Positions 43,170-50,962 of a DNA stretch of 64,000 bases are shown piece by piece. The translations under genes were made by a program, and so were the position numbers. The stretch comes from an uncultured Clostridia bacterium. GTDB taxonomy: Bacteria; Bacillota; Clostridia; Oscillospirales; Oscillospiraceae. Below the pieces are notes generated by a model, which saw only the letters and a list, made by a program, of their open reading frames with translations, was not told where the DNA came from and did no database searches. The first letter of the stretch is position 1. Each line of letters opens with the position of its first letter. The DNA lies in assembly GCA_945948535.1 (NCBI GenBank), contig CAMFBN010000001.1, forward strand, positions 62,001 to 126,000. The letters run 5' to 3'.

Positions 43170-43708
43170 TAAATCATTCCCCTTCTGTCGCCCTGCCAGT
43201 CCTCCCACAGCACGGTCTTCCCTGCGGCAAGAGACTTGGGCACGTCGATGAGGCGCTGGTTGGAAGACCCCCGGAACCGGAGGTTCAAATCTTTCCTGGC
43301 CTCGATAAACGGCCCGTCCACCAGCACGTCCAGATAGCTTAAATACTCGCTGCAGTCCCCCAGCCGCCCGGACAGGATGTCCCGCTCGAACAGGTAGCCG
43401 GAGAAGGCCCAGATGGTTTTTTCCGGCAGCTCCGCGCGGATTCTGCGCAGAAGGTGCACGATGGCCCCCTGATTCTGCGGCTCAAAGGGTTCGCCCCCCA
43501 GCAGGGTCAGGCCCCGGATATAGTGGGGGCGCAGCAGATCCAGAAGGGTATTTTCCGTCTCCTCCGTGAACGGCTCGCCGTAGGCAAAGTCCCAGGCCAC
43601 CTGATTAAAGCAGCCGGGGCAGTGATGGGTGCAGCCGGAGACGAACAGGCTGATCCGAACCCCGGGGCCGTTGGCGATGTCGCAGTTTTTGATGGTCGCG
43701 TAATTCAT
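43169..43708 (-). CDS. nrdG: Anaerobic ribonucleotide reductase activating protein
   Basis: A 179-residue radical SAM enzyme that puts the glycyl radical on NrdD. The 4Fe-4S ligands are Cys26, Cys30 and Cys33 (CTHHCPGC), followed by FNQVAWDFAYG and LTLLGGEPFEPQN. ATG 43708 has TTAGGAG 9 nt upstream; the longer frame would translate the heptad repeat. Its partner nrdD is normally adjacent but is not found in the window. Confidence 0.94.
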   Translation of the reverse strand: MNYATIKNCDIANGPGVRISLFVSGCTHHCPGCFNQVAWDFAYGEPFTEETENTLLDLLRPHYIRGLTLLGGEPFEPQNQGAIVHLLRRIRAELPEKTIWAFSGYLFERDILSGRLGDCSEYLSYLDVLVDGPFIEARKDLNLRFRGSSNQRLIDVPKSLAAGKTVLWEDWQGDRRGMI

Positions 43709-43800
43709 GACACAAGCTCCTAACCCACGCTTTTCGTGGCAATTATTCGCCTCCCAGTATACCACAGCTTTCCCGAAAATGCTACTGGAAATGCGTATGA

Positions 43801-43949
43801 AGTGTGGAGTGTGAAGAGTGAAGAGTGGAGAGTGAAGAGTGGAGAGTGAGGAGTGAGGAGTGAGGAGTGAAGATAACACTTTTTTCTAATTCATCGCCGA
43901 AGGCGATACCACAACTCCACACTCCACACTCCACACTCCACTCCTGACT
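43801..43949. repeat. Heptad-hairpin repeat, AGTGGAG class, copy H
   Basis: About nine GAGTGAA/GAGTGGA/GAGTGAG heptads, an AT-rich spacer with TTTTTT, one hairpin core (ATTCATCGCC-GAA-GGCGATACCACAACTCC in two blocks, 43888-43918), then inverted CACACTC heptads. Confidence 0.85.
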
Positions 43950-43967
43950 CATTTTTCGCCTGCTGTA

Positions 43968-43996
43968 TTGCTTTTCACCGGCATATCAGGTATAAT
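43968..43996 (+). promoter_or_regulatory. Promoter of DUF1292 gene
   Basis: TTGCTT, 17-bp spacer, perfect TATAAT; 33 bp before the ATG. Confidence 0.72.
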
Positions 43997-44029
43997 ATCT
44001 CTGAATAACGCTTTCAGGAGGTTTTTCTT

Positions 44030-44314
44030 ATGGATATGGAAACCAATCTTCCCGAGGAGGAAACCAGCATTCTGACCCTGACCGATGAGAACGGGCAGGA
44101 CGTGGACTTTGAGTATCTGGACTGCATCGCGTATCAGGACAAGGAATATCTGGTGCTGATGCCCGAGGGCGAGGACGAGATCGTCATTATGGAGATCGAG
44201 CCTGTGGATGAGGAGAACGAGAACTATCTGGCGGTGGAGGACGAGGCCGTGCTGGACGCGGTCTACGGCATCTTCAAGGAGAAGTTCAAGGACATTCTGA
44301 CCTTTGAAGACTAG
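44030..44314 (+). CDS. DUF1292 protein
   Basis: A 94-residue, very acidic protein of the DUF1292 family: TLTDENGQDVDFEYLDCIAYQDKEYLVLMP, then EDEIVIMEIEPVDEENENYLAVEDE and a C-terminal VYGIFKEKFKD helix. In many Firmicutes it lies by alaS/ruvX genes; here it is alone with its own strong promoter. Function unknown. AGGAGG upstream of ATG. Confidence 0.9.
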   Translation: MDMETNLPEEETSILTLTDENGQDVDFEYLDCIAYQDKEYLVLMPEGEDEIVIMEIEPVDEENENYLAVEDEAVLDAVYGIFKEKFKDILTFED

Positions 44315-44436
44315 GCGGCAGAGCCGGTCCGCAGGGCGGACATCCAATGCGTGCGCCAGCCTTGTGTAATCGCTGCGCCATTGGGCGTGTTCGGTATCGC
44401 TCTACTGCGCTATTATGTAGACAGAGACATTATTTG

Positions 44437-44468
44437 AAGGCCTGCTGCGCTTTTTTGCGGCAGGCCTC
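44437..44468 (+). terminator. Possible terminator after DUF1292 gene
   Basis: AGGCCTGC / GCAGGCCT outer stem with TTTTTT in the loop and no T tract behind. Region 44315-44436 holds short GC palindromes but no gene. Confidence 0.4.
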
Positions 44469-44482
44469 GTTGTCCGTGCGAA

Positions 44483-44511
44483 TTGACTTTGCCGGGGGGA
44501 TGTGTTAAACT
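44483..44511 (+). promoter_or_regulatory. Promoter of cysE
   Basis: TTGACT, 17-bp spacer, TAAACT; 29 bp before the ATG. Confidence 0.62.
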
Positions 44512-44540
44512 GGGCGTAGATTATAAGGAGGGATAGGCCT

Positions 44541-45494
44541 ATGACCCCCATTGAAGCCCAGATTGAGGGTATTGTGGACAACATTCTGGAGGACTACCGC
44601 CACGGGCGGGCCATCGACAAGATGGACCACTTCTGCCAGCCGGACAAGGCAGTCATCATCGACATGATCGGAAAGCTCATCCGCATCGTCTACCCCGGCT
44701 CCTCCCGGGATAAGACCTACCGCATCTACAACATGCGGCACAACCTGTCCATGCTCATTGAGGACGTGATGTACAACCTGAACAAGCAGCTGACGCTGGT
44801 GTTCAAAAGCGAGCTGGGCGAACAGGCCGCCGCGCAGAAGGCGCAGGAGCTGAGCATCGCCTTCTTCCGGGAAATCCCCGCCGTCCGGGCCGTGGCCCAG
44901 ACCGATGTGGAGGCGTTTTTCGACGGCGACCCCGCCGCCTTCAGCGTGGAGGAAATCATCTTCTGCTATCCGGGGCTGTTTGCCATCACGGTATACCGGC
45001 TGGCCCATGTGCTCTACACCCTAGGGGTTCCCCTGCTGCCCCGGATTATGACGGAGCACGCCCACAGCGTCACCGGCATCGACATCAACCCCGGGGCCAC
45101 CATCGGCAGCTACTTCTTCATTGACCACGGCACCGGCATCGTGGTGGGCGAGACCACCGTCATCGGCGACCATGTGAAGGTCTATCAGGGCGTGACCCTG
45201 GGCGCGCTGACCACCCGGGGCGGGCAGAGCCTGCGGGGCAAAAAGCGGCACCCCACCATTGAGGACAACGTAACCATCTACGCCGGCGCGTCCATTTTGG
45301 GCGGCGGCACCGTCATCGGACGGGACAGCGTCATCGGCTCCAACGTGTTCATCACCCACTCCATCCCCGCCTGCACCACGGTGAGCGTCAAGAGTCAGGA
45401 ATTGCAGTATAAGCCCCGGAACTGCGGGGAGAACTGCCAGAACTGCACCAAGCCCGAACCCTTCTGGGAGGGGCAGGTTAAGAGCGAAGAATAA
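44541..45494 (+). CDS. cysE: Serine O-acetyltransferase
   Basis: A 317-residue enzyme making O-acetylserine for cysteine synthesis. The helical N-terminal part (about 1-190) is of the longer EpsC-type. The left-handed beta-helix hexapeptide domain begins near GIDINPGATIGSYFFIDHGTGIVVGE and continues to VYQGVTLGALT and ASILGGGTVIG, with the catalytic His in FIDHGTG. The tail carries CGENCQNC, three extra cysteines that might bind metal or sense redox state; this is inference. AAGGAGG upstream. Confidence 0.94.
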   Translation: MTPIEAQIEGIVDNILEDYRHGRAIDKMDHFCQPDKAVIIDMIGKLIRIVYPGSSRDKTYRIYNMRHNLSMLIEDVMYNLNKQLTLVFKSELGEQAAAQKAQELSIAFFREIPAVRAVAQTDVEAFFDGDPAAFSVEEIIFCYPGLFAITVYRLAHVLYTLGVPLLPRIMTEHAHSVTGIDINPGATIGSYFFIDHGTGIVVGETTVIGDHVKVYQGVTLGALTTRGGQSLRGKKRHPTIEDNVTIYAGASILGGGTVIGRDSVIGSNVFITHSIPACTTVSVKSQELQYKPRNCGENCQNCTKPEPFWEGQVKSEE

Positions 45495-45506
45495 ATCGCA
45501 TAAAAG

Positions 45507-45534
45507 AGTGAGGCGTGTGAATTCACGCCTCACT
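45507..45534. terminator. Bidirectional terminator between cysE and membrane protein gene
   Basis: AGTGAGGCGTG / CACGCCTCACT, perfect 11-bp stem between two convergent genes. Confidence 0.78.
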
Positions 45535-45536
45535 GT

Positions 45537-47075
45537 TTATTTCTTCCTCCGGAACCGCCGGACAATCCCCCCGCACTTGCGGGCTGTCTGCACAAACGCG
45601 AAGGCCGCGAAGGGGATCAGGCAGAACACATAGGGATAGACATACTGACTCTTTGTCTCCCAGACGAAATGGAACAGCGCGCCACCGATGAGGTAGAGGT
45701 AAAACAGCTCCCAGTCCCGATTTTTCCTATGAAATACCAGCAAAAACACGGACGCAAACAGCCAAATGGGTAGGACCACACATTTGCATACCAGATTCAG
45801 GAGCTTATCCGCAATTCCTTCCTGGTAGATGGACCTCAGCAAACGGGTATGGACATATTGTTCCATTCTTTCCATTGGCCCGCTCCAGATAGATTGAAAC
45901 TGGGAGTCGCACCAAGTTGACACCAGTTTCTTACCATAGAAGCGGAACGCTCTGGCAGGGTTCTCTATTGTATCCTTCAGATTCTCCGCTACCTTCTGCC
46001 AGCCGATTTTCGCTGCGGCTTCCCGGTCGTAATCGCAGGATTTCAGCGTATCTATCGTATACCTATTATACCATCCCGGGCCTCGTACCTGATTATTGTC
46101 CAAATCCGTTCCCATGGCGATAAACAGGCTGCTCGGCATCGAATCATGCAGGTTCTGTCCGGTTTTTGCCTCGACTGCACTCAGCAATTGTTGATTGATT
46201 ACCATCGTACACAGGACGGTCAGGCAGACTGCGGTGAGAAAACGTCCCTTCCTCTCCTTCTCCAGTGCCCGTAGGAAGAGAAAAATCACCAGTGCAATCA
46301 TGCCAATCAGGTTGTTCTTCCGCAGAATCACCGCCGCGCCGCAGCTGAGCGCAGTCACCAGCATCCGACGCCAGCTTCCTGTCCTGGAAAAACGCAGACC
46401 ATTATAAAATGCCAGCAGCATGAAAAACAATCCCGGTATCGTTCCATAAACGAACAGAATAAAGAAAAACTGGGGAAGAAACGCGAAAGACAGTCCCATG
46501 GTCACCAGGTTGACTGGTCTGGACTGAAAGACCGTATCCGCAATTTGCCAGATCAAGTACTGGATTCCCAGAACAAAGCAGAAATTCGCCAGAAATGGGG
46601 TGACGCCGTTCTTGCCGAAGCGATAGACCAGTGCGTCATACAGCATCAGCCCGGTCTGATAGGGATAGTAGCCCATATAATGGTCCGGTGCCATTTTGTC
46701 ATAGTTACCGTCCAGGAAGTCTAGCGCCGCCAGGTGCACTAACTTGGCATCATCGCGGAGTGTGGTATCCACATTCAGAATCAGATACAGGGCCATAACC
46801 GTGTAAATCGCCGTCCAGATCAGAAAGCACTTCTTCTCTGGGATCTGAAGCTTTTGAGGGAGCAGTCCAGCCACGACAACGGCCACGGCAGTCAGAACAA
46901 GGATCGCCGCACTGCGCAGGAGGCTTACCTGAACCGTCACCACTTCTTTCTGAGAAATATGTGTCCGGAAGCAAATATTCAGCAAAAGCAGGCCCGCGCA
47001 AATCCCGCAGGCAATCACCAGCAGCCCGCCGTTACACAGCCGGGAAATCCAGCTCCGTTTCCGCAGATCAGGCAT
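45537..47075 (-). CDS. Polytopic membrane protein, GT-C glycosyltransferase-like
   Basis: A 512-residue protein with 11-13 hydrophobic segments. The first large outer loop after the second or third segment has NVDTTLRDDAKLVHLAALDFLDGNYDKMAPDHYMGYYPYQTG, an acidic-pair loop like that of GT-C lipid-sugar glycosyltransferases (GT39/GT83-like). A second soluble region precedes the last four segments. ATG 47075 (MPDLRK) has GGAGG 9 nt upstream and overlaps mtnN by 8 bp. Base composition is lower in GC than the neighbours, suggesting later acquisition. Could also be an unrelated exporter; moderate certainty. Confidence 0.7.
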   Translation of the reverse strand: MPDLRKRSWISRLCNGGLLVIACGICAGLLLLNICFRTHISQKEVVTVQVSLLRSAAILVLTAVAVVVAGLLPQKLQIPEKKCFLIWTAIYTVMALYLILNVDTTLRDDAKLVHLAALDFLDGNYDKMAPDHYMGYYPYQTGLMLYDALVYRFGKNGVTPFLANFCFVLGIQYLIWQIADTVFQSRPVNLVTMGLSFAFLPQFFFILFVYGTIPGLFFMLLAFYNGLRFSRTGSWRRMLVTALSCGAAVILRKNNLIGMIALVIFLFLRALEKERKGRFLTAVCLTVLCTMVINQQLLSAVEAKTGQNLHDSMPSSLFIAMGTDLDNNQVRGPGWYNRYTIDTLKSCDYDREAAAKIGWQKVAENLKDTIENPARAFRFYGKKLVSTWCDSQFQSIWSGPMERMEQYVHTRLLRSIYQEGIADKLLNLVCKCVVLPIWLFASVFLLVFHRKNRDWELFYLYLIGGALFHFVWETKSQYVYPYVFCLIPFAAFAFVQTARKCGGIVRRFRRKK

Positions 47076-47784
47076 TCTCCGCATCCTCCGCCAGACGCTT
47101 TGCCAGCCGGCAGGTAACCTCAGCGCAGCGGTGGGCCGCAATGCGCTCAAAGGTGGGATAGTCCATCTGGGCGCTGTCGTCGGCCTTGTCGGAAATGGCC
47201 CGGAGGATTACAAAAGGCACGCCGTTGCGGTAGGCCGTCTGGGCAATAGCCGCGCCCTCCATCTCCGTGCACAGGCCATGGGTTGACGCGATGATGGCGT
47301 CCTTCACGTCCTTTTCCGCCACGAATTTGTCGCCGCTGGCGATACGGCCCATGCGGGTGTGTCCGGGATTCACGGCCTCCGCCGCTTCAAAGGCAAACCG
47401 GGCCAGGGTTTGGTCCGCCGGGAAAGCCGTCACGTCCATGCCGGGCACCCGTCCGTAGGGGTAGCCGAAATGCACGCAGTCAAAGTCGTGGTACATGGCG
47501 TCCTCGCTCACCACCAGATCGCCGATGTCCAGCGTCGCGCTGAGGGAACCGGCGATGCCCGTGTTCACCAGATGGGTCACGCCGAAGCAGCTGCTCAGAA
47601 TCTGGGCGCACAGGGCCGCGTTGACCTTGCCCACGCCGCACTGCACCACTACAACGTCCACGCCTTCCAGCGTGCCCTCGCAGAATTCGCTGCCCGCCAC
47701 CGTGCGGGCTGTTTTATTGTCCATCTGGCCCAGCAGGATTTCCACTTCCACCTGCATGGCGCCGATAATTCCCAGTTTTGTCAT
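47068..47784 (-). CDS. mtnN: 5'-methylthioadenosine/S-adenosylhomocysteine nucleosidase
   Basis: A 238-residue nucleosidase that frees adenine from MTA and SAH, giving S-ribosylhomocysteine for LuxS. It reads LGIIGAMQVEVEILL with the catalytic Glu, FCGTLEG-like strand VVVVQCGVGKVNAA, VNTGIAGS, EMEGAAIAQTA and the catalytic Asp in ISDKADDS. GGAGG stands 5 nt before the ATG. It lies downstream of luxS, which makes its product's next step, but separated by repeat copy D. Confidence 0.96.
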   Translation of the reverse strand: MTKLGIIGAMQVEVEILLGQMDNKTARTVAGSEFCEGTLEGVDVVVVQCGVGKVNAALCAQILSSCFGVTHLVNTGIAGSLSATLDIGDLVVSEDAMYHDFDCVHFGYPYGRVPGMDVTAFPADQTLARFAFEAAEAVNPGHTRMGRIASGDKFVAEKDVKDAIIASTHGLCTEMEGAAIAQTAYRNGVPFVILRAISDKADDSAQMDYPTFERIAAHRCAEVTCRLAKRLAEDAENA

Positions 47785-47804
47785 AATAACCTCCATGTGT
47801 AGCG

Positions 47805-47957
47805 AATTGACAATTGACAGTTGAAAATTGACAATTATGGAGTCCCTTCTGGACGGACAATTCCTTCATCAATCCGTTGTTTTTGGAGTACCCCCACTTT
47901 TTCAACAGGCTGCTGCTTACTGACAATTGTCAATTGTCCATTGTCAATTGTCAATTG
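47805..47957. repeat. Heptad-hairpin repeat, TTGACAA class, copy D
   Basis: Left heptads, left core (ATGGAGTCCC-TTC-TGGACGGAC, 47836-47858), an unrelated middle, and right heptads without a right core. It lies between luxS and mtnN and supplies the luxS stop. Confidence 0.78.
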
Positions 47958-48426
47958 GATACACCAGCCGGGTTTCGTCGATATTTTCCAGCAATGCGGC
48001 GTATTTTCCGCCCCAGTAGTTCGCCATGGGCAGGTTCATGTCCAGATAATTTCCGCAGTCTCTGGCGCTGGCCCCGGGAACCTCCCCCCGGTAGTCCCGG
48101 ATGAACCGGAAGCAGCTGAGCACCAGCGGCACGATATCTTCGGATTCGTAGTCCCCTGCCAGCAGCAGGTAAAACCCCGTCCGGCAGCCCATGGGGCCGA
48201 AATAGAGCACCTTGTCCTTCCAATTCGGCTCGTTTCTCAGGTAGGTGGCCCCCAGATGCTCGATGGTGTGCACCTCGGCGGTGTTCATGACAGGCTCGTC
48301 GTTGGGCTTGGTCAGCCGCAGGTCAAAGGTGGTAACGGTTTCCGCCCCCACCCGGTCCTTCCGGGAGACATACAGCCCCGGCTGGAGCCTGCAATGGTCA
48401 ATGGTAAAGCTGGTTATTTTTTCCAT
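47944..48426 (-). CDS. luxS: S-ribosylhomocysteine lyase LuxS
   Basis: A 160-residue metalloenzyme that cleaves S-ribosylhomocysteine to homocysteine and the AI-2 precursor DPD. Metal ligands His53 and His57 (HTIEH) and Cys124 (ARDCGNY), catalytic Cys81 (GPMGCRTGFY). ATG 48426 has AAAGGA 7 nt upstream. The last residues (PIDN) and TGA come from the repeat, so the native C-terminus may have been altered by a few residues. Confidence 0.96.
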   Translation of the reverse strand: MEKITSFTIDHCRLQPGLYVSRKDRVGAETVTTFDLRLTKPNDEPVMNTAEVHTIEHLGATYLRNEPNWKDKVLYFGPMGCRTGFYLLLAGDYESEDIVPLVLSCFRFIRDYRGEVPGASARDCGNYLDMNLPMANYWGGKYAALLENIDETRLVYPIDN

Positions 48427-48463
48427 ACTGCGTCCTTTCTTCTGGCAAAGCTTGTTTTTCTGC

Positions 48464-48492
48464 ATCATAACACAGTTTTCCCCGGTTTGCAA
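48464..48492 (-). promoter_or_regulatory. Promoter of luxS
   Basis: TTGCAA, 17-bp spacer, TATGAT on the minus strand, 38 bp before the ATG. Confidence 0.6.
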
Positions 48493-48552
48493 GGACGCCT
48501 GCCGGACCGGGCCGGACCGGACTGGATTTTTTTGCAATTGTGCCAAATGTTC

Positions 48553-48581
48553 TTGCTTTTTTCAGGTGTCGATGGTAGAAT
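48553..48581 (+). promoter_or_regulatory. Promoter of acidic membrane protein gene
   Basis: TTGCTT, 17-bp spacer, TAGAAT, 36 bp before the ATG at 48617. Confidence 0.6.
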
Positions 48582-48616
48582 ATGAGTGACTATACCATGA
48601 AGGTAGGGATGCACCT

Positions 48617-50554
48617 ATGGCGAAAAAAGATTTTGACATCGATTTTGACTTCGATGAGGCTTACGGCTTTGACGCCAAGTCCAAAGCGGGCGATGAGGCG
48701 TATGATGATACGGCAGATACCGGCGCGTTTACCGATGAAGATTTGGGCCTGTCCGCCGACGGCGGCGACTTTGATCTGGACGGCAATCTGGACGAATTTT
48801 TAAATATGGGCGCCGGGGAGGAGTCTCAGCCTGACCAGCAGTGGCAGGCGCCTGAGGAGGACGACTGGCAGGACGAGGAGGAGGAACCCGCCGGGGATGA
48901 CCCCGGTCAGTACGACGGCGAGGAAGCCTACGACGGTCAGCCGGAATACGACGAGGAGGCCCCCGCGGAGGATGACGGCGAATACGAGGAAGAAGCCGAC
49001 GAGGAAGATTCGCCCCGCCGGGAGAAGAAGCCCCGCAAGCCCATCAAGCTGCCAAAGCTTCCCAAGCTGAAGACCCCCAATATTTTCACCCGGTTCTTTG
49101 ACCTGTACTTCGGCCCCGTGCTCCACAAGGAGCAGCGGGAGGAGCCGGTGGACCCGGACAATCCCCGCCGCCGCAGAAGAAAGACCCGCTCCCAGATTTT
49201 CAAGGAGGTCTATCTGCCTCCCCTGACGGTCTGTGTGTGCCTGATTCTGGTGCTGACCTTCGTCATTGGTTCCCTGTCCAATGTGATTGAGCGCCGCCAG
49301 ATCGAAAAGCAGAACCAGCAGAGCCAGCTGGACGCCTCCATCTCCCAGGCGGAGCAGCTTGCCGCACAGGGCGAGCAGATCATGGCAGAGGCCGAGGCGC
49401 TGGCTGCCGGGTATAACTACGACGATGCCATCGAAAAGCTAGAATCCATCGGCGACCTGACCCAGCACCCGGAGGTTGCCGCCAAGCGCGCCGAGTATGA
49501 GAACGCCAAGAACTCCCTGGTGGAATACAAGGATCCCACCCTGATTCCCAACCTGAGCTTCCACGTCCTCATCGAGGACATGACCCGGGCCAAGCAGGAC
49601 GCGGAGCTGGGCGGCAGCTACAATAAAAACTTCGTCACCACCGGCGAATTCTCCAAGATTCTGAACCAGCTGTACACCAACGGCTACGTTCTGGTGGACT
49701 TTAACAGCTTCATCGCCGCCAACACCGATCTGGACGGCAACGAGAAGTTCATGGTCAAGTCCATCCTGCTGCCCGAGGGCAAAAAGCCCGTGATGCTCAC
49801 GGAAACCATGGTCAACTACTTTGCCTACATGGTGGACGGCGACGGCGACGGCAAGGCGGATGCCAAGGGCGACGGCTTTGCCAACAAGCTGGTGGTGGAC
49901 GGCAACGGTGATATCAAAGCCGAGTACATCGATGCCAACGGACAGACACTGGTGGGCAACTACGACTTTGTGCCCATTCTGGAGGACTTCATTGCCCAGC
50001 ACCCCGACTTCTGCTATCAGGGTGCCCGTGCCATTCTGGCCATCACCGGTCACGAGGGCGTGTTCGGCTACCGCTGCAACACCTCCTACATCAGCACCGT
50101 CAGCCAGCAGTATTACGATGAGCAGGTGGCAGGAGCCAAGGCCATTGCCAGCGCCCTGCGGGACAAGGGCTACACCATTGCCTGCTTCACCTATAAAAAC
50201 GATGCCTACGGCAAGCTCAGCGTTGCCCAGATTCAGGCGGATATGCAGAGCTGGACCAGCCAGGTGGTCAACGTCATCGGCCCGGTGGACACCTTCGTAT
50301 TCGCCCGCGCCAGCCGCCTGACGGAGTACGGCGCCAGCAGTAACGCCTTCCAGGTGCTGTACACCAGCGGCTTCCGTTACTTCATCTCCAACGACGCTTC
50401 TCCCCTGACGGAAGTCAACGACACCTACGTCCGGCAGAACCGTCTGATGGTCACCGGCGAGAATATGCAGCATAAATCCAGTATGTTCTCGGGCCTGTTT
50501 GACACCAACGCGGTGCTGGAGCTGTCCACCCGTGGCAGCGTGCCCACCGGCTAA
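48617..50554 (+). CDS. Single-pass membrane protein with acidic N-terminus and polysaccharide-deacetylase-like outer domain
   Basis: A 645-residue protein. Residues 1-130 are extremely Asp/Glu-rich, then a basic segment (KKPRKPIKLPKLPKLK, RRRRRK) leads to one membrane helix (about 200-222). A coiled coil (about 224-262) and a TPR-like helix pair follow. The outer domain (about 305-645) has FHVLIEDMTRAKQD, TTGEFSKILNQLYTNGYVLVDF, PVMLTETMVNYFAYM and ALRDKGYTIACFTYKND. This order is that of Clostridia proteins labelled polysaccharide deacetylases, but the usual TFDDG metal site reads LTETMVN, so catalysis is doubtful. Assignment is inference. Confidence 0.7.
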   Translation: MAKKDFDIDFDFDEAYGFDAKSKAGDEAYDDTADTGAFTDEDLGLSADGGDFDLDGNLDEFLNMGAGEESQPDQQWQAPEEDDWQDEEEEPAGDDPGQYDGEEAYDGQPEYDEEAPAEDDGEYEEEADEEDSPRREKKPRKPIKLPKLPKLKTPNIFTRFFDLYFGPVLHKEQREEPVDPDNPRRRRRKTRSQIFKEVYLPPLTVCVCLILVLTFVIGSLSNVIERRQIEKQNQQSQLDASISQAEQLAAQGEQIMAEAEALAAGYNYDDAIEKLESIGDLTQHPEVAAKRAEYENAKNSLVEYKDPTLIPNLSFHVLIEDMTRAKQDAELGGSYNKNFVTTGEFSKILNQLYTNGYVLVDFNSFIAANTDLDGNEKFMVKSILLPEGKKPVMLTETMVNYFAYMVDGDGDGKADAKGDGFANKLVVDGNGDIKAEYIDANGQTLVGNYDFVPILEDFIAQHPDFCYQGARAILAITGHEGVFGYRCNTSYISTVSQQYYDEQVAGAKAIASALRDKGYTIACFTYKNDAYGKLSVAQIQADMQSWTSQVVNVIGPVDTFVFARASRLTEYGASSNAFQVLYTSGFRYFISNDASPLTEVNDTYVRQNRLMVTGENMQHKSSMFSGLFDTNAVLELSTRGSVPTG

Positions 50555-50563
50555 CGAAATCAT

Positions 50564-50587
50564 GCGCCGGGGAAGCTTCCCCGGCGC
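50564..50587 (+). terminator. Perfect palindromic terminator
   Basis: GCGCCGGGGAAG / CTTCCCCGGCGC, then TTCTTT; it also sits directly before the DUF1653 ribosome site. Confidence 0.75.
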
Positions 50588-50606
50588 TTCTTTATGGAGG
50601 TTACTT

Positions 50607-50819
50607 ATGGACATCAAGCCCGGAAAGTACCGGCATTTTAAGGGAAATTACTACGAGGTCATTGGCGTGGCCCGGCATTCGGAAACCATGGAGGAAATGG
50701 TGGTCTACCGGGCTCTGTACGGCGAACAGGGCCTTTGGGTGCGCCCCGCCGCCATGTGGACGGAAACCATAGACCGGGACGGCTACCACGGACCGAGATT
50801 TCAGTATATCGGCGAATAG
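50607..50819 (+). CDS. DUF1653 protein
   Basis: A 70-residue protein: KPGKYRHFKGNYYEVIGVARHSETMEEMVVYRALYGEQGLWVRPAAMWTE, the complete DUF1653 domain, a small SH3-like beta barrel of unknown role. ATG 50607 has GGAGG 6 nt upstream. A terminator lies between it and the preceding gene, so it depends on read-through or an unseen promoter. Confidence 0.9.
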   Translation: MDIKPGKYRHFKGNYYEVIGVARHSETMEEMVVYRALYGEQGLWVRPAAMWTETIDRDGYHGPRFQYIGE

Positions 50820-50839
50820 CACAGCCATACAGAAAAAAC

Positions 50840-50873
50840 GTGCCGGAGTGAACACTCCGGCACGGGCTTTTTT
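50840..50873 (+). terminator. Terminator of DUF1653 gene
   Basis: GTGCCGGAGT / ACTCCGGCAC stem followed by GGGCTTTTTT. Confidence 0.85.
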
Positions 50874-50962
50874 CCTCACAATGCAGTTTCCAAGCCGATA
50901 TCTTACGGACAAATTACCGTTCTTCCTAAGTTCAGCTCTGATTTACGGTCATATAATCAATT

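Noticed and set aside
42666-43172. 168-residue plus-strand frame
   Set aside because: Antisense to dut.
43801-43949. Regular short repeats resembling a CRISPR array
   Set aside because: Units are 7 bp and contiguous without spacers, and the two arms are inverted; no cas gene is near.
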